DNA of 7,537 nucleotides from Desulfuromonas sp. (GCA_030145265.1 JAQYWA010000090.1:1-7537); one strand, 5' to 3'. Positions 1 through 6,504 are shown, counted from the first letter of the stretch. Notes: generated from the sequence alone by a model not told the origin. Numbers and translations: made by a program.

Positions 1-2
1 AG

Positions 3-71
3 CCGCGTAACCCGGTGGCTTTCGCCAAGGCGCTGTCGAAGCTGATGGCTGAAGGGGTGAGCGCCAGCTGA
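3..71 (+). CDS. 3' end of an unidentified gene (C-terminal 22 residues)
   Basis: The window opens inside a reading frame that starts at base 3 and ends with TGA at 69-71. The visible C-terminus contains NPVAFAKALSKLMAEGV, a mildly amphipathic helical tail. It stops 40 bases before a strong intrinsic terminator in the same orientation, which is why I take it as the end of a real gene: the other two forward frames close early. Too little remains to identify the product. The upstream sequence outside this window would decide it. Confidence 0.55.
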   Translation, partial: PRNPVAFAKALSKLMAEGVSAS

Positions 72-111
72 TAGCGGGCTACGCTCTCTTGAAAATCGCA
101 GGATAAAAAGG

Positions 112-143
112 CGGGCCGGGGATTTTCCCCGGCCCGTTTTTTT
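112..143 (+). terminator. Strong rho-independent terminator of the leftmost gene
   Basis: A perfect 11-bp GC-rich stem (CGGGCCGGGGA at 112-122 pairing with 126-136) closes a three-base TTT loop and is followed by seven T residues (137-143). It lies 40 bases after the stop codon at 69-71 and separates that gene from the repeat region. Confidence 0.93.
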
Positions 144-185
144 AGGTGCCTGTTCTTCTCTACCTTTTCAACCCGCAAAACCATA

Positions 186-712
186 GAACCGGCGGGTCGC
201 GTCCCGCCAGACGCCTTACTTTTTGTCCGAGCCCACAAAAAGTAAGCAAAAAATGGCTCCTTGCGGGGCGCATTATGGTCGCCGGGGTTAGTGCTCCGAT
301 AACCATTAGGGAGAGAAACACTGGTGGCACTTCGTGGCATGGGCTTGAAATGCTACCATTGGTCTTAGGTCAAGCTTGTTGTGTTATGGCAGGACATTTC
401 GTCAGAGTGCTGTGGGGTGAAAACCGATAAGCAAAGGCAAAAGCCAACGCCTGCACTGCATTCCTGGTGGCTTTTGATTTTTAGCAGCGCCGGTGTTTGC
501 AACAGCCACGCTGACTGCGTGAACAATGGCACTGTCGTTCGCAAGTGGGGCGATCGAAGCTCTGCCGCCAGTCAATTGCGCCAACGGCATTAAAATCTGG
601 CGCCCTCTCGCGACCGATATGCGGCGCAGCCAGAGTTTCTTTTGGTTACTTTTCATTTGCGCTCAAAGAAAAGTAACCCGGCTGTCGGGCCGGGACCCGA
701 CGGTGTTAAAGG
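186..712 (+). repeat. Structured intergenic repeat, copy 1 (about 530 bp, imperfect terminal inverted repeats)
   Basis: This is a non-coding repeat also present at 3637-4179 and, diverged, at 4219-4560. The left end carries two hairpins: GGCGGG/CCCGCC (191-196 with 203-208) and a perfect 12-bp stem CTTACTTTTTGT/ACAAAAAGTAAG (215-226 with 235-246). The right end mirrors it: GTTACTTTTC/GAAAAGTAAC (645-654 with 668-677), then GTCGGG/CCCGAC (684-689 with 696-701). The reverse complement of the right end therefore resembles the left end. Bases 186-270 differ from 3637-3722 by two substitutions and one indel. Bases 618-712 match 4085-4179 at 93 of 95 positions. A core block at 472-507 is identical to 3941-3976. 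The middle is looser. Reading frames crossing it carry no start signals or recognisable domains, and I regard them as spurious. The remainder up to the promoter at 835 holds only a small palindrome (763-783). Confidence 0.88.
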
Positions 713-834
713 TTTTTGTTTTTAGTTTGATTTCGTTGCCTCTAGAAAGTCAGAACAGGTTTGCGTAGGTTACGCCTTAGGCGACTTCCGCAGTGAGTTG
801 TTTTGCATTTCAAGGTTGTAAACCCCCTCCGGTT

Positions 835-863
835 CTGATAACAAAGCCACCAGCGTTTATAAT
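835..863 (+). promoter_or_regulatory. Sigma70-type promoter for the 114-residue protein gene
   Basis: There is a perfect -10 hexamer TATAAT at 858-863. CTGATA at 835-840 matches four of six consensus -35 positions and sits 17 bp upstream, the optimal spacing. Transcription would begin near base 870, giving a leader of about 40 bases that contains the ribosome binding site. This location argues against a GTG start at 793, which would place the promoter inside the coding region. Confidence 0.7.
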
Positions 864-909
864 CGATTCCGCCAGATCTCTTGGCACTGAACATTTTGGA
901 GGATATACG

Positions 910-1254
910 ATGGAACCGGATTTGAATCTGCTCGAGTACCTGACCGGCAAAGGGGTGCATCACATCGAGGAGGTGGTCAGGGGGGCCCAGCATCTGCCGC
1001 GAACCGTCGTCGGCGTCGCTACCCATCTGCTCGATATGGACGGCAACGTCGATCTGCTGACGGCCAAGCAGCAGGTCACCTACGAAAAATTCCTCAAGCC
1101 GCTGCTCATCGACGTTCCCTGCCAGGGAGTCTCCGGGCCGGAGAGCTGCCGGGGCAACGGCCTGATTGAGACCGAGGCCCTGATCGCCTGCTACAACAGC
1201 GGGGAGTTTAGGTGCCGCGCCTGCCGGGCTGCACTTTCCGCGCAAGGCGACTGA
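910..1254 (+). CDS. Conserved-looking 114-residue cysteine-containing protein, function unknown
   Basis: I do not recognise this protein. The ATG at 910 is preceded by a good Shine-Dalgarno sequence (GGAGG at 898-902, 7 bases before the start) and by a promoter with a perfect -10 box. An upstream in-frame GTG at 793 is less likely. The N-terminal 65 residues look helical and contain a run of hydrophobic and charged residues with HH at 17-18. The C-terminal third has five cysteines: C71, C80, C94, C102 and C105. The last three form C-x7-C-x2-C around the segment ACYNSGEFRCRAC, which suggests a metal (zinc or iron) site or a disulfide cluster. There is no signal peptide or membrane segment, so it is probably cytoplasmic. 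It is monocistronic, bounded by its own promoter and the terminator at 1284-1325. The gene is well supported; a regulatory or metal-binding role is only inference. Confidence 0.85.
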   Translation: MEPDLNLLEYLTGKGVHHIEEVVRGAQHLPRTVVGVATHLLDMDGNVDLLTAKQQVTYEKFLKPLLIDVPCQGVSGPESCRGNGLIETEALIACYNSGEFRCRACRAALSAQGD

Positions 1255-1283
1255 TCTTCCCGTTCGGCACGGGGGAAAACAAT

Positions 1284-1325
1284 AAAAAGGGGAGGCGACA
1301 TTTTGCTATGTCGTCTCCCCTTTTT
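1284..1325. terminator. Bidirectional intrinsic terminator between convergent genes
   Basis: A 17-bp stem with one G.T pair (1284-1300 with 1309-1325) includes the core GGGGAGGCGACA and encloses an 8-base loop. It is A-rich on its left arm and T-rich on its right, so both strands read as a GC stem followed by a T-run. It lies between the plus-strand gene ending at 1254 and the minus-strand gene ending at 1342, and serves both. Confidence 0.92.
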
Positions 1326-1341
1326 ATATGCGCAGATTCTG

Positions 1342-1845
1342 TTAGTAGAGCGGCCCGATCAGATCGAGGTGGGTCAGGTAGAGGCGCAGGTCGAACTCCA
1401 GCTGGTGATAGTCCGGTTCGATGTGTTCGCAGAGGCTGTAGAAGGCCTTGTTGTGGTCCTTCTCTTTGAGATGTGCCAGTTCGTGGGCGACGATCATCCG
1501 CAAAAATTCCATTGGCGCGGTCTTGAAAACGACGCCGATGCGGATCTCGTTTTTCGCCTTGAGCTTGCTCCCCTGCACCCGGGAGATGAAGGTGTGCAGC
1601 CCGAGAGCGTGATGGATCACGTTGATCTTGCTGTCGAAGACCACCTTGCTTAAGGGAGGGGTTTTGCGCAGGAACTGGTTCTTGAGCTCGACGGTAAAGT
1701 CGTAGAGTGCCTTGTCGGTCTTGATCTCATGGGCGCTCGGAAACCGCTTGAGCAGCACCTCGCCCAGCCGTTGTTCGGCGATGAGCCGCTGCACCTGCCC
1801 GGTCACCTGTTCCGAATAGCCCGCCAGATATTTTAATTCCTGCAT
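1342..1845 (-). CDS. YgjP-like (DUF45) zinc metallopeptidase family protein
   Basis: The product is a predicted cytoplasmic zinc metalloprotein of the YgjP/DUF45 group, often annotated as an M48-family metallopeptidase; its substrate is unknown. From the ATG at 1845 it has 167 residues, a usual family length. The zinc motif HELAH lies at residues 121-125 within LRMIVAHELAHLKEKDHN, with a downstream histidine at 131 as the probable third ligand. The family-typical C-terminus YHQLEFDLRLYLT is intact, so the active site looks complete. Start choice: the frame stays open to an ATG at 1923, but that would place an intrinsic terminator (1894-1920) inside the coding region, so I reject it. An ATG at 1875 is possible but has no Shine-Dalgarno sequence. 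The ATG at 1845 begins MQELKYLAGY, resembling the N-terminus I recall for relatives, though its Shine-Dalgarno match is weak and distant. Expression may depend on readthrough from ilvC or on a promoter overlapping the terminator. Confidence 0.85.
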   Translation of the reverse strand: MQELKYLAGYSEQVTGQVQRLIAEQRLGEVLLKRFPSAHEIKTDKALYDFTVELKNQFLRKTPPLSKVVFDSKINVIHHALGLHTFISRVQGSKLKAKNEIRIGVVFKTAPMEFLRMIVAHELAHLKEKDHNKAFYSLCEHIEPDYHQLEFDLRLYLTHLDLIGPLY

Positions 1846-1893
1846 CCGCTTTTGATCTTTCCCTGAAGTGTTCATCTGGCCGTAAACTAACAC

Positions 1894-1920
1894 AAAAAAA
1901 GGCGCCGCAGCGCCTTTTTT
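1894..1920 (-). terminator. Intrinsic terminator of ilvC
   Basis: The stem GGCGC/GCGCC (1901-1905 with 1910-1914), extended by flanking A/T pairs, has a four-base loop and a run of seven T residues on the minus strand (1894-1900). It lies about 30 bases past the ilvC stop codon (1949-1951). The plus strand also ends in T residues, so it could act in both directions, but no plus-strand gene precedes it. A further 15-base palindrome, GATGGCGACGCCATC, spans 1936-1950 at the ilvC stop. Confidence 0.88.
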
Positions 1921-1948
1921 CATTTTTACACATCAGATGGCGACGCCA

Positions 1949-3421
1949 TCAAACGATGGCTTTCATGCCCTGCATCGCTGCGCGCAGTTCCTGTCCGATT
2001 TCTTCGATCAGGTGGTCGCGGATTTCGGCGTTGACTTCAACGAGGGTACTGTTGTCGACGCTATTGTCCTTGAGCTCGAGGCCCTTGCCGATCACGTCGG
2101 TGTCGACGGCAGCCATGAAGTCCTTGAGCAGCGGCACGCAGGCGTGGGCGAAGAGGTAGCAGCCGTACTCGGCGGTGTCGGAGATGACGCGGTTCATCTC
2201 GTACAGCTTCTTGCGGGCGATGGTGTTGGCGATCAGCGGCGTTTCGTGCAGCGACTCGTAGTACGCCGATTCGGGCTCGATGCCGGAGCAGACCATGCTT
2301 TCGAAGGCGAGCTCGACGCCGGCCTTGACCATGGCGACCATCAGGATTGCCTTGTCGAAGTATTCCTGCTCGGAGATCTCGCCGGCGGCTTCGGTTTTCT
2401 CGAAGGCACTCTGGCCGGTCTGCTCGCGCCAGGTCAGCAGGTTGATGTCGTCGTTGGCCCAGTCTTCCATCATGGTTTTGGAGAACTCGCCGGAGATGAT
2501 GTCGTCCATGTGCTTCTCGAACAGGGGACGCATGATTTCCTTAAGCTCTTCGGCCAGCTCGAAGGCTTCAATCTTGGCCGGGTTGGAGAGGCGATCCATC
2601 ATGTTGGTGATACCGCCGTGCTTGAGGGCTTCGGTGATGGCTTCCCAGCCGTACTGAATGAGCTTGACGGCGTAGGGGGCGTCGATGCCGTTTTCGGTCA
2701 TCTTGTCGAAGCAGAGCAGGGCACCGGCTTGCAGCATGCCGCAGAGGATGGTCTGCTCGCCCATGAGGTCGGACTTGACCTCGGCGACGAAGGAGGACTC
2801 GAGCACGCCGGCGCGGTCGCCGCCCTGGGCGGAGCAGAGGGCCTTGGCGATTTCGAGGCCGTCGCCCTTGGGATCGTTCTCGGCGTGGACGGCGATCAGG
2901 GTCGGCACGCCGAAGCCGCGGACGTACTCGGCGCGTACTTCGGAACCGGGGCACTTGGGGGCGACCATGATGACGGTGAGGTCTTTGCGGATCTGGGTGC
3001 CTTCTTCGACGATGTTGAAGCCGTGGGCATAGGAGAAAACCGCGGCCTGCTTCATCAGCGGCACGACGGTGTTGACCACGTCGGTGTGCTGCTTGTCGGG
3101 GGCGAGGTTCATGACGATATCGGCGGTGGGCAGCAGTTCTTCGTAGCTGCCGACGGTGAAGCCGTTTTCACTGGCGTTGAGAAAGGACTGACGCTTTTCG
3201 GCAATCGCTTCCTTGCGCAGGGTGTAGGAGACGTCGAGGCCGCTGTCGCGCATGTTCATGCCCTGGTTGAGGCCCTGGGCGCCGCAGCCGACGATGACGA
3301 TTTTTTTACCTTTGGCGTACTCGCAGCCGCCTTCGAATTCGGAGGCATCCATGAAGCGGCAAGTGCCGAGTTCTTCGAGCTGGCGACGCAGCGGCAGCGA
3401 ATTGAAGTAGTTCTGACCCAT
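1949..3421 (-). CDS. ilvC: Ketol-acid reductoisomerase, NADP-dependent, class II (long form)
   Basis: IlvC converts 2-acetolactate and 2-aceto-2-hydroxybutyrate to the dihydroxy acids of the valine, leucine and isoleucine pathway, using NADPH and Mg2+ in the cytoplasm. The protein has 490 residues, the long enterobacterial-type form (E. coli IlvC has 491) with a duplicated C-terminal knotted domain, rather than the roughly 330-340-residue class I form. The Rossmann segment [11 protein letters not shown] begins at residue 44. R69, R77 and S79 correspond to the E. coli residues that select NADPH. The catalytic histidine is H133 (YAHGF). KCPG lies at 156-159. Metal ligands D218 and E222 lie in [13 protein letters not shown]. 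The C-terminal part contains [12 protein letters not shown] and SAYYESLHE. The ATG at 3421 has AAAGG nine bases upstream. The gene stands alone, without ilvBN, between repeat copy 2 and its own terminator. From memory it aligns with E. coli IlvC almost without gaps. Confidence 0.98.
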   Translation of the reverse strand: MGQNYFNSLPLRRQLEELGTCRFMDASEFEGGCEYAKGKKIVIVGCGAQGLNQGMNMRDSGLDVSYTLRKEAIAEKRQSFLNASENGFTVGSYEELLPTADIVMNLAPDKQHTDVVNTVVPLMKQAAVFSYAHGFNIVEEGTQIRKDLTVIMVAPKCPGSEVRAEYVRGFGVPTLIAVHAENDPKGDGLEIAKALCSAQGGDRAGVLESSFVAEVKSDLMGEQTILCGMLQAGALLCFDKMTENGIDAPYAVKLIQYGWEAITEALKHGGITNMMDRLSNPAKIEAFELAEELKEIMRPLFEKHMDDIISGEFSKTMMEDWANDDINLLTWREQTGQSAFEKTEAAGEISEQEYFDKAILMVAMVKAGVELAFESMVCSGIEPESAYYESLHETPLIANTIARKKLYEMNRVISDTAEYGCYLFAHACVPLLKDFMAAVDTDVIGKGLELKDNSVDNSTLVEVNAEIRDHLIEEIGQELRAAMQGMKAIV

Positions 3422-3499
3422 TGTGGTTATCCTTTGAACTGGTTGAGGTTATGCGGAAGTAGAAGATGAGGTGGGAATCTATGTGCGGCGCGGCAAATG

Positions 3500-3536
3500 T
3501 TCCGCTGCTATCCGAGTAGGGCGTACCTTAGCGGAA
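3500..3536. promoter_or_regulatory. Inverted repeat in the ilvC upstream region, possible operator or leader hairpin
   Basis: TTCCGCT at 3500-3506 and AGCGGAA at 3530-3536 form a perfect 7-bp inverted repeat separated by 23 bases, 80-115 bases upstream of the ilvC start. It could be a regulator binding site or a leader stem. I could not place a convincing -35/-10 pair for ilvC nearby, nor a leader peptide rich in Leu, Val or Ile codons. Nearby, TTGTG occurs three times in tandem at 3571-3585. Confidence 0.25.
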
Positions 3537-3636
3537 TTTCTGTGTTGCGTAAATTGATTTGTTTTGCATGTTGTGTTGTGTTGTGTGCAATGATTGGGTT
3601 TTGCCTTTAGGCTGATTCTGATGCTTTTTTAAACCA

Positions 3637-4179
3637 GAACCGGCGGGTTGCGTCCCGCCAGACGCCTTACTTTTTGTCCGAGGCCACAAAAAGTAAGCAA
3701 AAAATGGCTCCTTCGCGGGGCGATGACTGTCGCGGAGATTGGTGGTTCGATGGGAGGTAATATGCAAAGAAAACGTTGGCTCTTCGTGGCATAGGTCTGA
3801 AATGCGACCTGTGGTTGGAGATCATGCCTGGCGTGCCACGGCAGAACATTTCGTTCAAGTGCTGTGGAGTGAAAACTGAAAAACAAAGGCAAAGGCAAAG
3901 ATAAGGCCAACGCCAACGCCAACGACTGCACCACTGGGGTTTTTGATTTTTAGCAGCGCCGGTGTTTGCAACAGCCGTGCTGACTGCCTGAACAAACACT
4001 GCCGTTCGCAAGTGGGACGATCGAAGCTCTGTTGTCAGTCAATTGCAGTAAAAGCATTCAAAGCCAGCGTCCTTTCGCGACCGTTATGCGGCGCAGCCAG
4101 AGTTTCTTTTGGTTACTTTTCATTTGCGTTCAAAGAAAAGTAACCCGGCTGTCGGGCCGGGACCCGACGGTTTTAAAGG
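3637..4179 (+). repeat. Structured intergenic repeat, copy 2
   Basis: This is a full-length copy in the same orientation as copy 1 (186-712). The left hairpins are GGCGGG/CCCGCC (3642-3647 with 3654-3659) and the 12-bp CTTACTTTTTGT stem (3666-3677 with 3686-3697). The right end repeats the GTTACTTTTC and GTCGGG hairpins (about 4112-4168). Relative to copy 1 it has gained short hexamer repeats: CAAAGG-type units at 3884-3900 and CCAACG three times at 3907-3924. It occupies much of the 1.25 kb between divergent ilvC and aroE. Reading frames within it, on either strand, lack ribosome binding sites and recognisable domains. Confidence 0.88.
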
Positions 4180-4218
4180 GTTTGCTTTTTGCCAGATTCA
4201 GTTGTTTTCTTAAAGTCA

Positions 4219-4560
4219 GGACCGTCGGGACTCGCCCCGACAGGCGACCTACTTTTTATGAGTCGACAAAAAGTAGGCAAAAACCGGCTTCCCCTGCGGG
4301 GGGCATTGCTGTCGCTGTGGTCAGTGCTCCGATGACCGTTGCTGCCGATAAACCATGCCGGTGCTTCGTGGCGAGGGTCCGGAATGCGACTTGTGGCTGC
4401 AGATCAAGTCCGGCGTGTTCTGACAACACATTTCGTTCAAGTGCTGTGGAGAGAAAAACCGATAAAACAAAAGCTCAATGCCTTAACGCCGATGTTGTAT
4501 CGAAAGTGGTTTTTCATATTCATCAGCTTCGGTCTTTGCTCAGCTACGCTAACTGACCGT
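4219..4560 (+). repeat. Structured intergenic repeat, copy 3, diverged and lacking the right end
   Basis: This copy begins 39 bases after copy 2, head to tail. The left hairpins are conserved in shape but not in sequence: GTCGGG/CCCGAC (4224-4229 with 4236-4241) and CCTACTTTTT/AAAAAGTAGG (4248-4257 with 4268-4277). The middle aligns with the other copies at GTGCTTCGTGGC, CATTTCGTTCAAGTGCTGTG and, more weakly, TTTGCTCAGCTACGCTAACTG (compare copy 1 near 495-515). After about 4560 the similarity stops, and the right-end GAAAAGTAACCCGG hairpins are absent. The 117 bases from 4561 to aroE hold no clear gene and no convincing promoter hexamers. The aroE promoter may lie there or within this repeat. 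Confidence 0.75.
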
Positions 4561-4676
4561 TGGTCGAAGACCGTTCTGGGCGGCGTTGAAAAATTCTTCC
4601 GTCCTGCGCCGCTCTGCGTTAGGATACTCCTTCTCGAAATAAACTCAGTTCATGACAATATAGCTTTGGAGGTTTC

Positions 4677-5549
4677 ATGAAAGACTTGCAGTCGATCAAC
4701 TTCAACACCCGCATTTGCGCGGTCATCGGCAACCCGGTGTCGCACAGCCTGTCGCCGGCCATCCACAACGCCGGTTACGCCGAGCGTGATTTGGATTTCC
4801 TGTACGTCCCTTGTCAGGTCGAAGATGTTCAGGGGATGCTGGCCGGGATGCGGGCCATGCACAACTTCCGCGGCCTGAGCGTGACCATTCCGCACAAGGT
4901 CGAAGCGATGAAGTATGTCGATGAGGTGGTGGAGGCCGACCGCGTCATCGGTTCGATCAACACTATTGTCAAGCAGGATGATGGCCGCTTGATCGGTATG
5001 GGCACCGACGGGCCGGGGGCGCTCAAGGCGCTGCTCGACGCCGGCGTGGTCCTCGACGGCAAGAACTTGCTGATGCTCGGTTGCGGCGGCGCGGCGCGGG
5101 CGATCGCCTTTACCCTCGCGCAGCAGACCGCTCTGGCGGAACTGGCGCTGCTCGACATCAACGAGCCGATGCTGCAGGGACTGGTCGCCGACCTCAAGAC
5201 TCATACCGCGGCCACCATCCGCAGCGCCCGGCTCGATGATGTGTCGCTGGCCGCCGCCATGGCCAAGGCCGACGTCATCGTTCATTGCACCCCGATCGGC
5301 ATGCACCCCAAGGAGGATGCCTCGCTGGTCCCCGCCGAACTCTTTCGCAGCGGTCAGGTGGTCTTCGACATCGTCTACACCCCGCTGAAAACCAAGCTAC
5401 TGAAAGAAGCCGAGGCGCGCGGGTTGCAGATTGTCTCTGGCGTCGAGATGTTCATCAATCAGGCGGTGCTGCAGTTCGAACAGTTTACCGGCACAGACGC
5501 CCCGGACGAGGTGATGCGGAAAGTGGTGATGGAGCACCTGCAATCATGA
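4677..5549 (+). CDS. aroE: Shikimate dehydrogenase (NADP+)
   Basis: AroE reduces 3-dehydroshikimate to shikimate with NADPH in the cytoplasm, the fourth step of the chorismate pathway. The protein has 290 residues, slightly longer than the E. coli enzyme (272). The shikimate-binding motif GNPVSHSLSP spans 18-27, with S24 and S26. The catalytic lysine is K74 in LSVTIPHK. N95 lies in SINT, and the catalytic aspartate is D111 in GTDGPG. The NADP-binding loop GCGGAAR spans 135-141. The C-terminal VEMFINQAVLQFEQFTG is typical. All key residues are present. The ATG at 4677 has GGAGG at 4668-4672, four bases upstream. The stop codon overlaps the aroK start (ATGA at 5546-5549), implying translational coupling in one operon. 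A relative such as quinate/shikimate dehydrogenase is possible, but the pairing with shikimate kinase favours AroE. Confidence 0.97.
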   Translation: MKDLQSINFNTRICAVIGNPVSHSLSPAIHNAGYAERDLDFLYVPCQVEDVQGMLAGMRAMHNFRGLSVTIPHKVEAMKYVDEVVEADRVIGSINTIVKQDDGRLIGMGTDGPGALKALLDAGVVLDGKNLLMLGCGGAARAIAFTLAQQTALAELALLDINEPMLQGLVADLKTHTAATIRSARLDDVSLAAAMAKADVIVHCTPIGMHPKEDASLVPAELFRSGQVVFDIVYTPLKTKLLKEAEARGLQIVSGVEMFINQAVLQFEQFTGTDAPDEVMRKVVMEHLQS

Positions 5550-6052
5550 ATATCGTACTGATTGGATACCGGGGAACCGGCAAGAGCGAAGTGGGGCAGC
5601 GTCTCGCCAGCCGCCTCGGCAGGCAGCTGGTCGGTATGGACGCCGAGATCGTCAGGCAGGCCGGGATGAGCATTCCGGCCATCGTCGAAAAGTTTGGCTG
5701 GAACCATTTTCGCGACCTGGAAACCGAAGAGGCCCGCAAGCTCTCGGGGCAGGACGGGCTGGTCATCGATTGCGGCGGTGGCGTCATCGAACGACCGGAA
5801 AACGTCGCCATTCTGCAGCAGAACGCCCGGGTCTTCTGGCTGCAGGCGGAGGTAGCCACCATCGTCGGGCGCATTCAGGGCGATACCGAGCGGCCGGCGC
5901 TGGTCGCGGGCAAGACCTTCACCGAAGAGGTGGCCGAAGTCCTTGAGCGGCGCACGCCCCTGTACCGCAACGCCGCCCACCACGAGATCAGCACGGACGC
6001 GCTGACCCCGGAGCAGTTGGCCGATGCGATCCTGGCGCTTTTTGAGCAGTGA
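5546..6052 (+). CDS. aroK: Shikimate kinase
   Basis: This enzyme phosphorylates shikimate to shikimate 3-phosphate with ATP, the step directly after AroE. It has 168 residues, normal for the family. The Walker A loop is GYRGTGKS (residues 7-14). D32 contacts shikimate and Mg2+. R56 lies in HFRDLE. The CGGGV turn is at 76-80. The lid contains ERPAL with R116, and R136 in RRTPLY is the conserved C-terminal substrate arginine. The ATG at 5546 overlaps the aroE stop by four bases. An in-frame open stretch extends upstream to 5285 but lies inside aroE and encodes nothing family-like. No hairpin terminator follows directly. The next one is at 6436-6476, so transcription may run into the small gene at 6196. 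AroK versus AroL type cannot be decided here. Confidence 0.95.
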   Translation: MNIVLIGYRGTGKSEVGQRLASRLGRQLVGMDAEIVRQAGMSIPAIVEKFGWNHFRDLETEEARKLSGQDGLVIDCGGGVIERPENVAILQQNARVFWLQAEVATIVGRIQGDTERPALVAGKTFTEEVAEVLERRTPLYRNAAHHEISTDALTPEQLADAILALFEQ

Positions 6053-6195
6053 AATAAAAGACAAAGATGACCTGAACGGTAATCTTGTGGTGTGATGTGA
6101 CGTGTAAGAACCCTTGGACGTGTCAAACCCGCACTCCTCGTCCACTCCTGATATGACGTAAGACATGTCCGGGATTATTGGAAAGGAGAACGGCC

Positions 6196-6372
6196 ATGTC
6201 AGACAAATTTACCGAAGCTTCTTACGAGCTCGAAGAGAAAAACGCCTACGTATGTGAAACCTGCAACGACTTTTACGGTCATGGAAAAAAAGATAACAAA
6301 GAGCGTGACCTTAAGCATGCTGTTAAAATTGACAAGTCCGATGAGGGCAAAGCGCGAGTCATCAAGCATTGA
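6196..6372 (+). CDS. 58-residue CxxC/histidine protein, function unknown
   Basis: I do not recognise a named family. The ATG at 6196 has an excellent Shine-Dalgarno sequence, AAGGAG at 6183-6188 with seven bases of spacing, so I prefer it to the in-frame ATG at 6178, which precedes the site. The protein is small, very hydrophilic and rich in Lys, Asp and Glu. C20 and C23 (YVCETCNDFYGHG), H29 and H41 give C-x2-C-x5-H-x11-H, which could be a small zinc site. There is no signal peptide or membrane helix. It ends 63 bases before a strong terminator. It sits 143 bases after aroK, and GACGTGT occurs twice in that gap (6099-6105 and 6117-6123). That gap may hold its own promoter, but I found no convincing hexamer pair. 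The ribosome binding site and terminator make it a likely real gene; its role is unknown. Confidence 0.8.
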   Translation: MSDKFTEASYELEEKNAYVCETCNDFYGHGKKDNKERDLKHAVKIDKSDEGKARVIKH

Positions 6373-6435
6373 CCGGAGCAAAATGGAACATTCCACCCGC
6401 TGTGGTTCCTGCTAAAGTGACTCGCTGATTGACAG

Positions 6436-6476
6436 AAAAAAAGGATTGGTCCCATGTGGCGACCGGTCCTTTTTTT
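6436..6476 (+). terminator. Rho-independent terminator after the small CxxC gene
   Basis: A 16-bp stem with two G.T pairs (6436-6451 with 6461-6476) has a core GGATTGGTC pairing with GACCGGTCC, a nine-base loop and a run of seven T residues (6470-6476). The A-run on the left arm could let it work in reverse as well. Confidence 0.92.
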
Positions 6477-6504
6477 ACGTCTTTATGATCAAAAACATTA
6501 TCAA

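Noticed and set aside
684..712. Right-end hairpin of the repeat as an intrinsic terminator
   Set aside because: The GTCGGG stem is only 6 bp and is followed by GGTGTTAAAGG (copy 1) or GGTTTTAAAGG (copy 2), without a proper T-run. Its mirror at the left end suggests an end structure of the element.
146..768. Overlapping open frames of 70-94 codons on both strands across repeat copy 1
   Set aside because: They lie in a repeat with hairpin ends, lack ribosome binding sites and have no recognisable domains.
1937..3469. A 510-codon plus-strand open frame antisense to ilvC
   Set aside because: It is the mirror of the GC-rich ilvC coding strand. It has a low-complexity Gly/Val/Asp/His-rich translation, no ribosome binding site and no family resemblance, while ilvC on the other strand is unmistakable.
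3528..4556. Several open frames of 66-174 codons between ilvC and aroE
   Set aside because: They run across repeat copies 2 and 3 in different frames on both strands, with no start signals. Conservation between copies follows DNA structure, not a reading frame.
4650..5306. Minus-strand 218-codon frame opposite aroE
   Set aside because: It is a shadow of the aroE coding strand, with an Arg/His/Gly-rich translation and no ribosome binding site.
5285..5545. N-terminal extension of the shikimate kinase frame inside aroE
   Set aside because: It would overlap aroE by 265 bases and the peptide is not kinase-like. The ATG at 5546 gives a standard AroK N-terminus right at the Walker A strand.
6111..6135. 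Possible sigma54 promoter (TTGGAC...CCGCAC) upstream of the 58-residue gene
   Set aside because: The spacing between the GG and GC elements is 14 bases instead of 10, so it does not fit the -24/-12 consensus.
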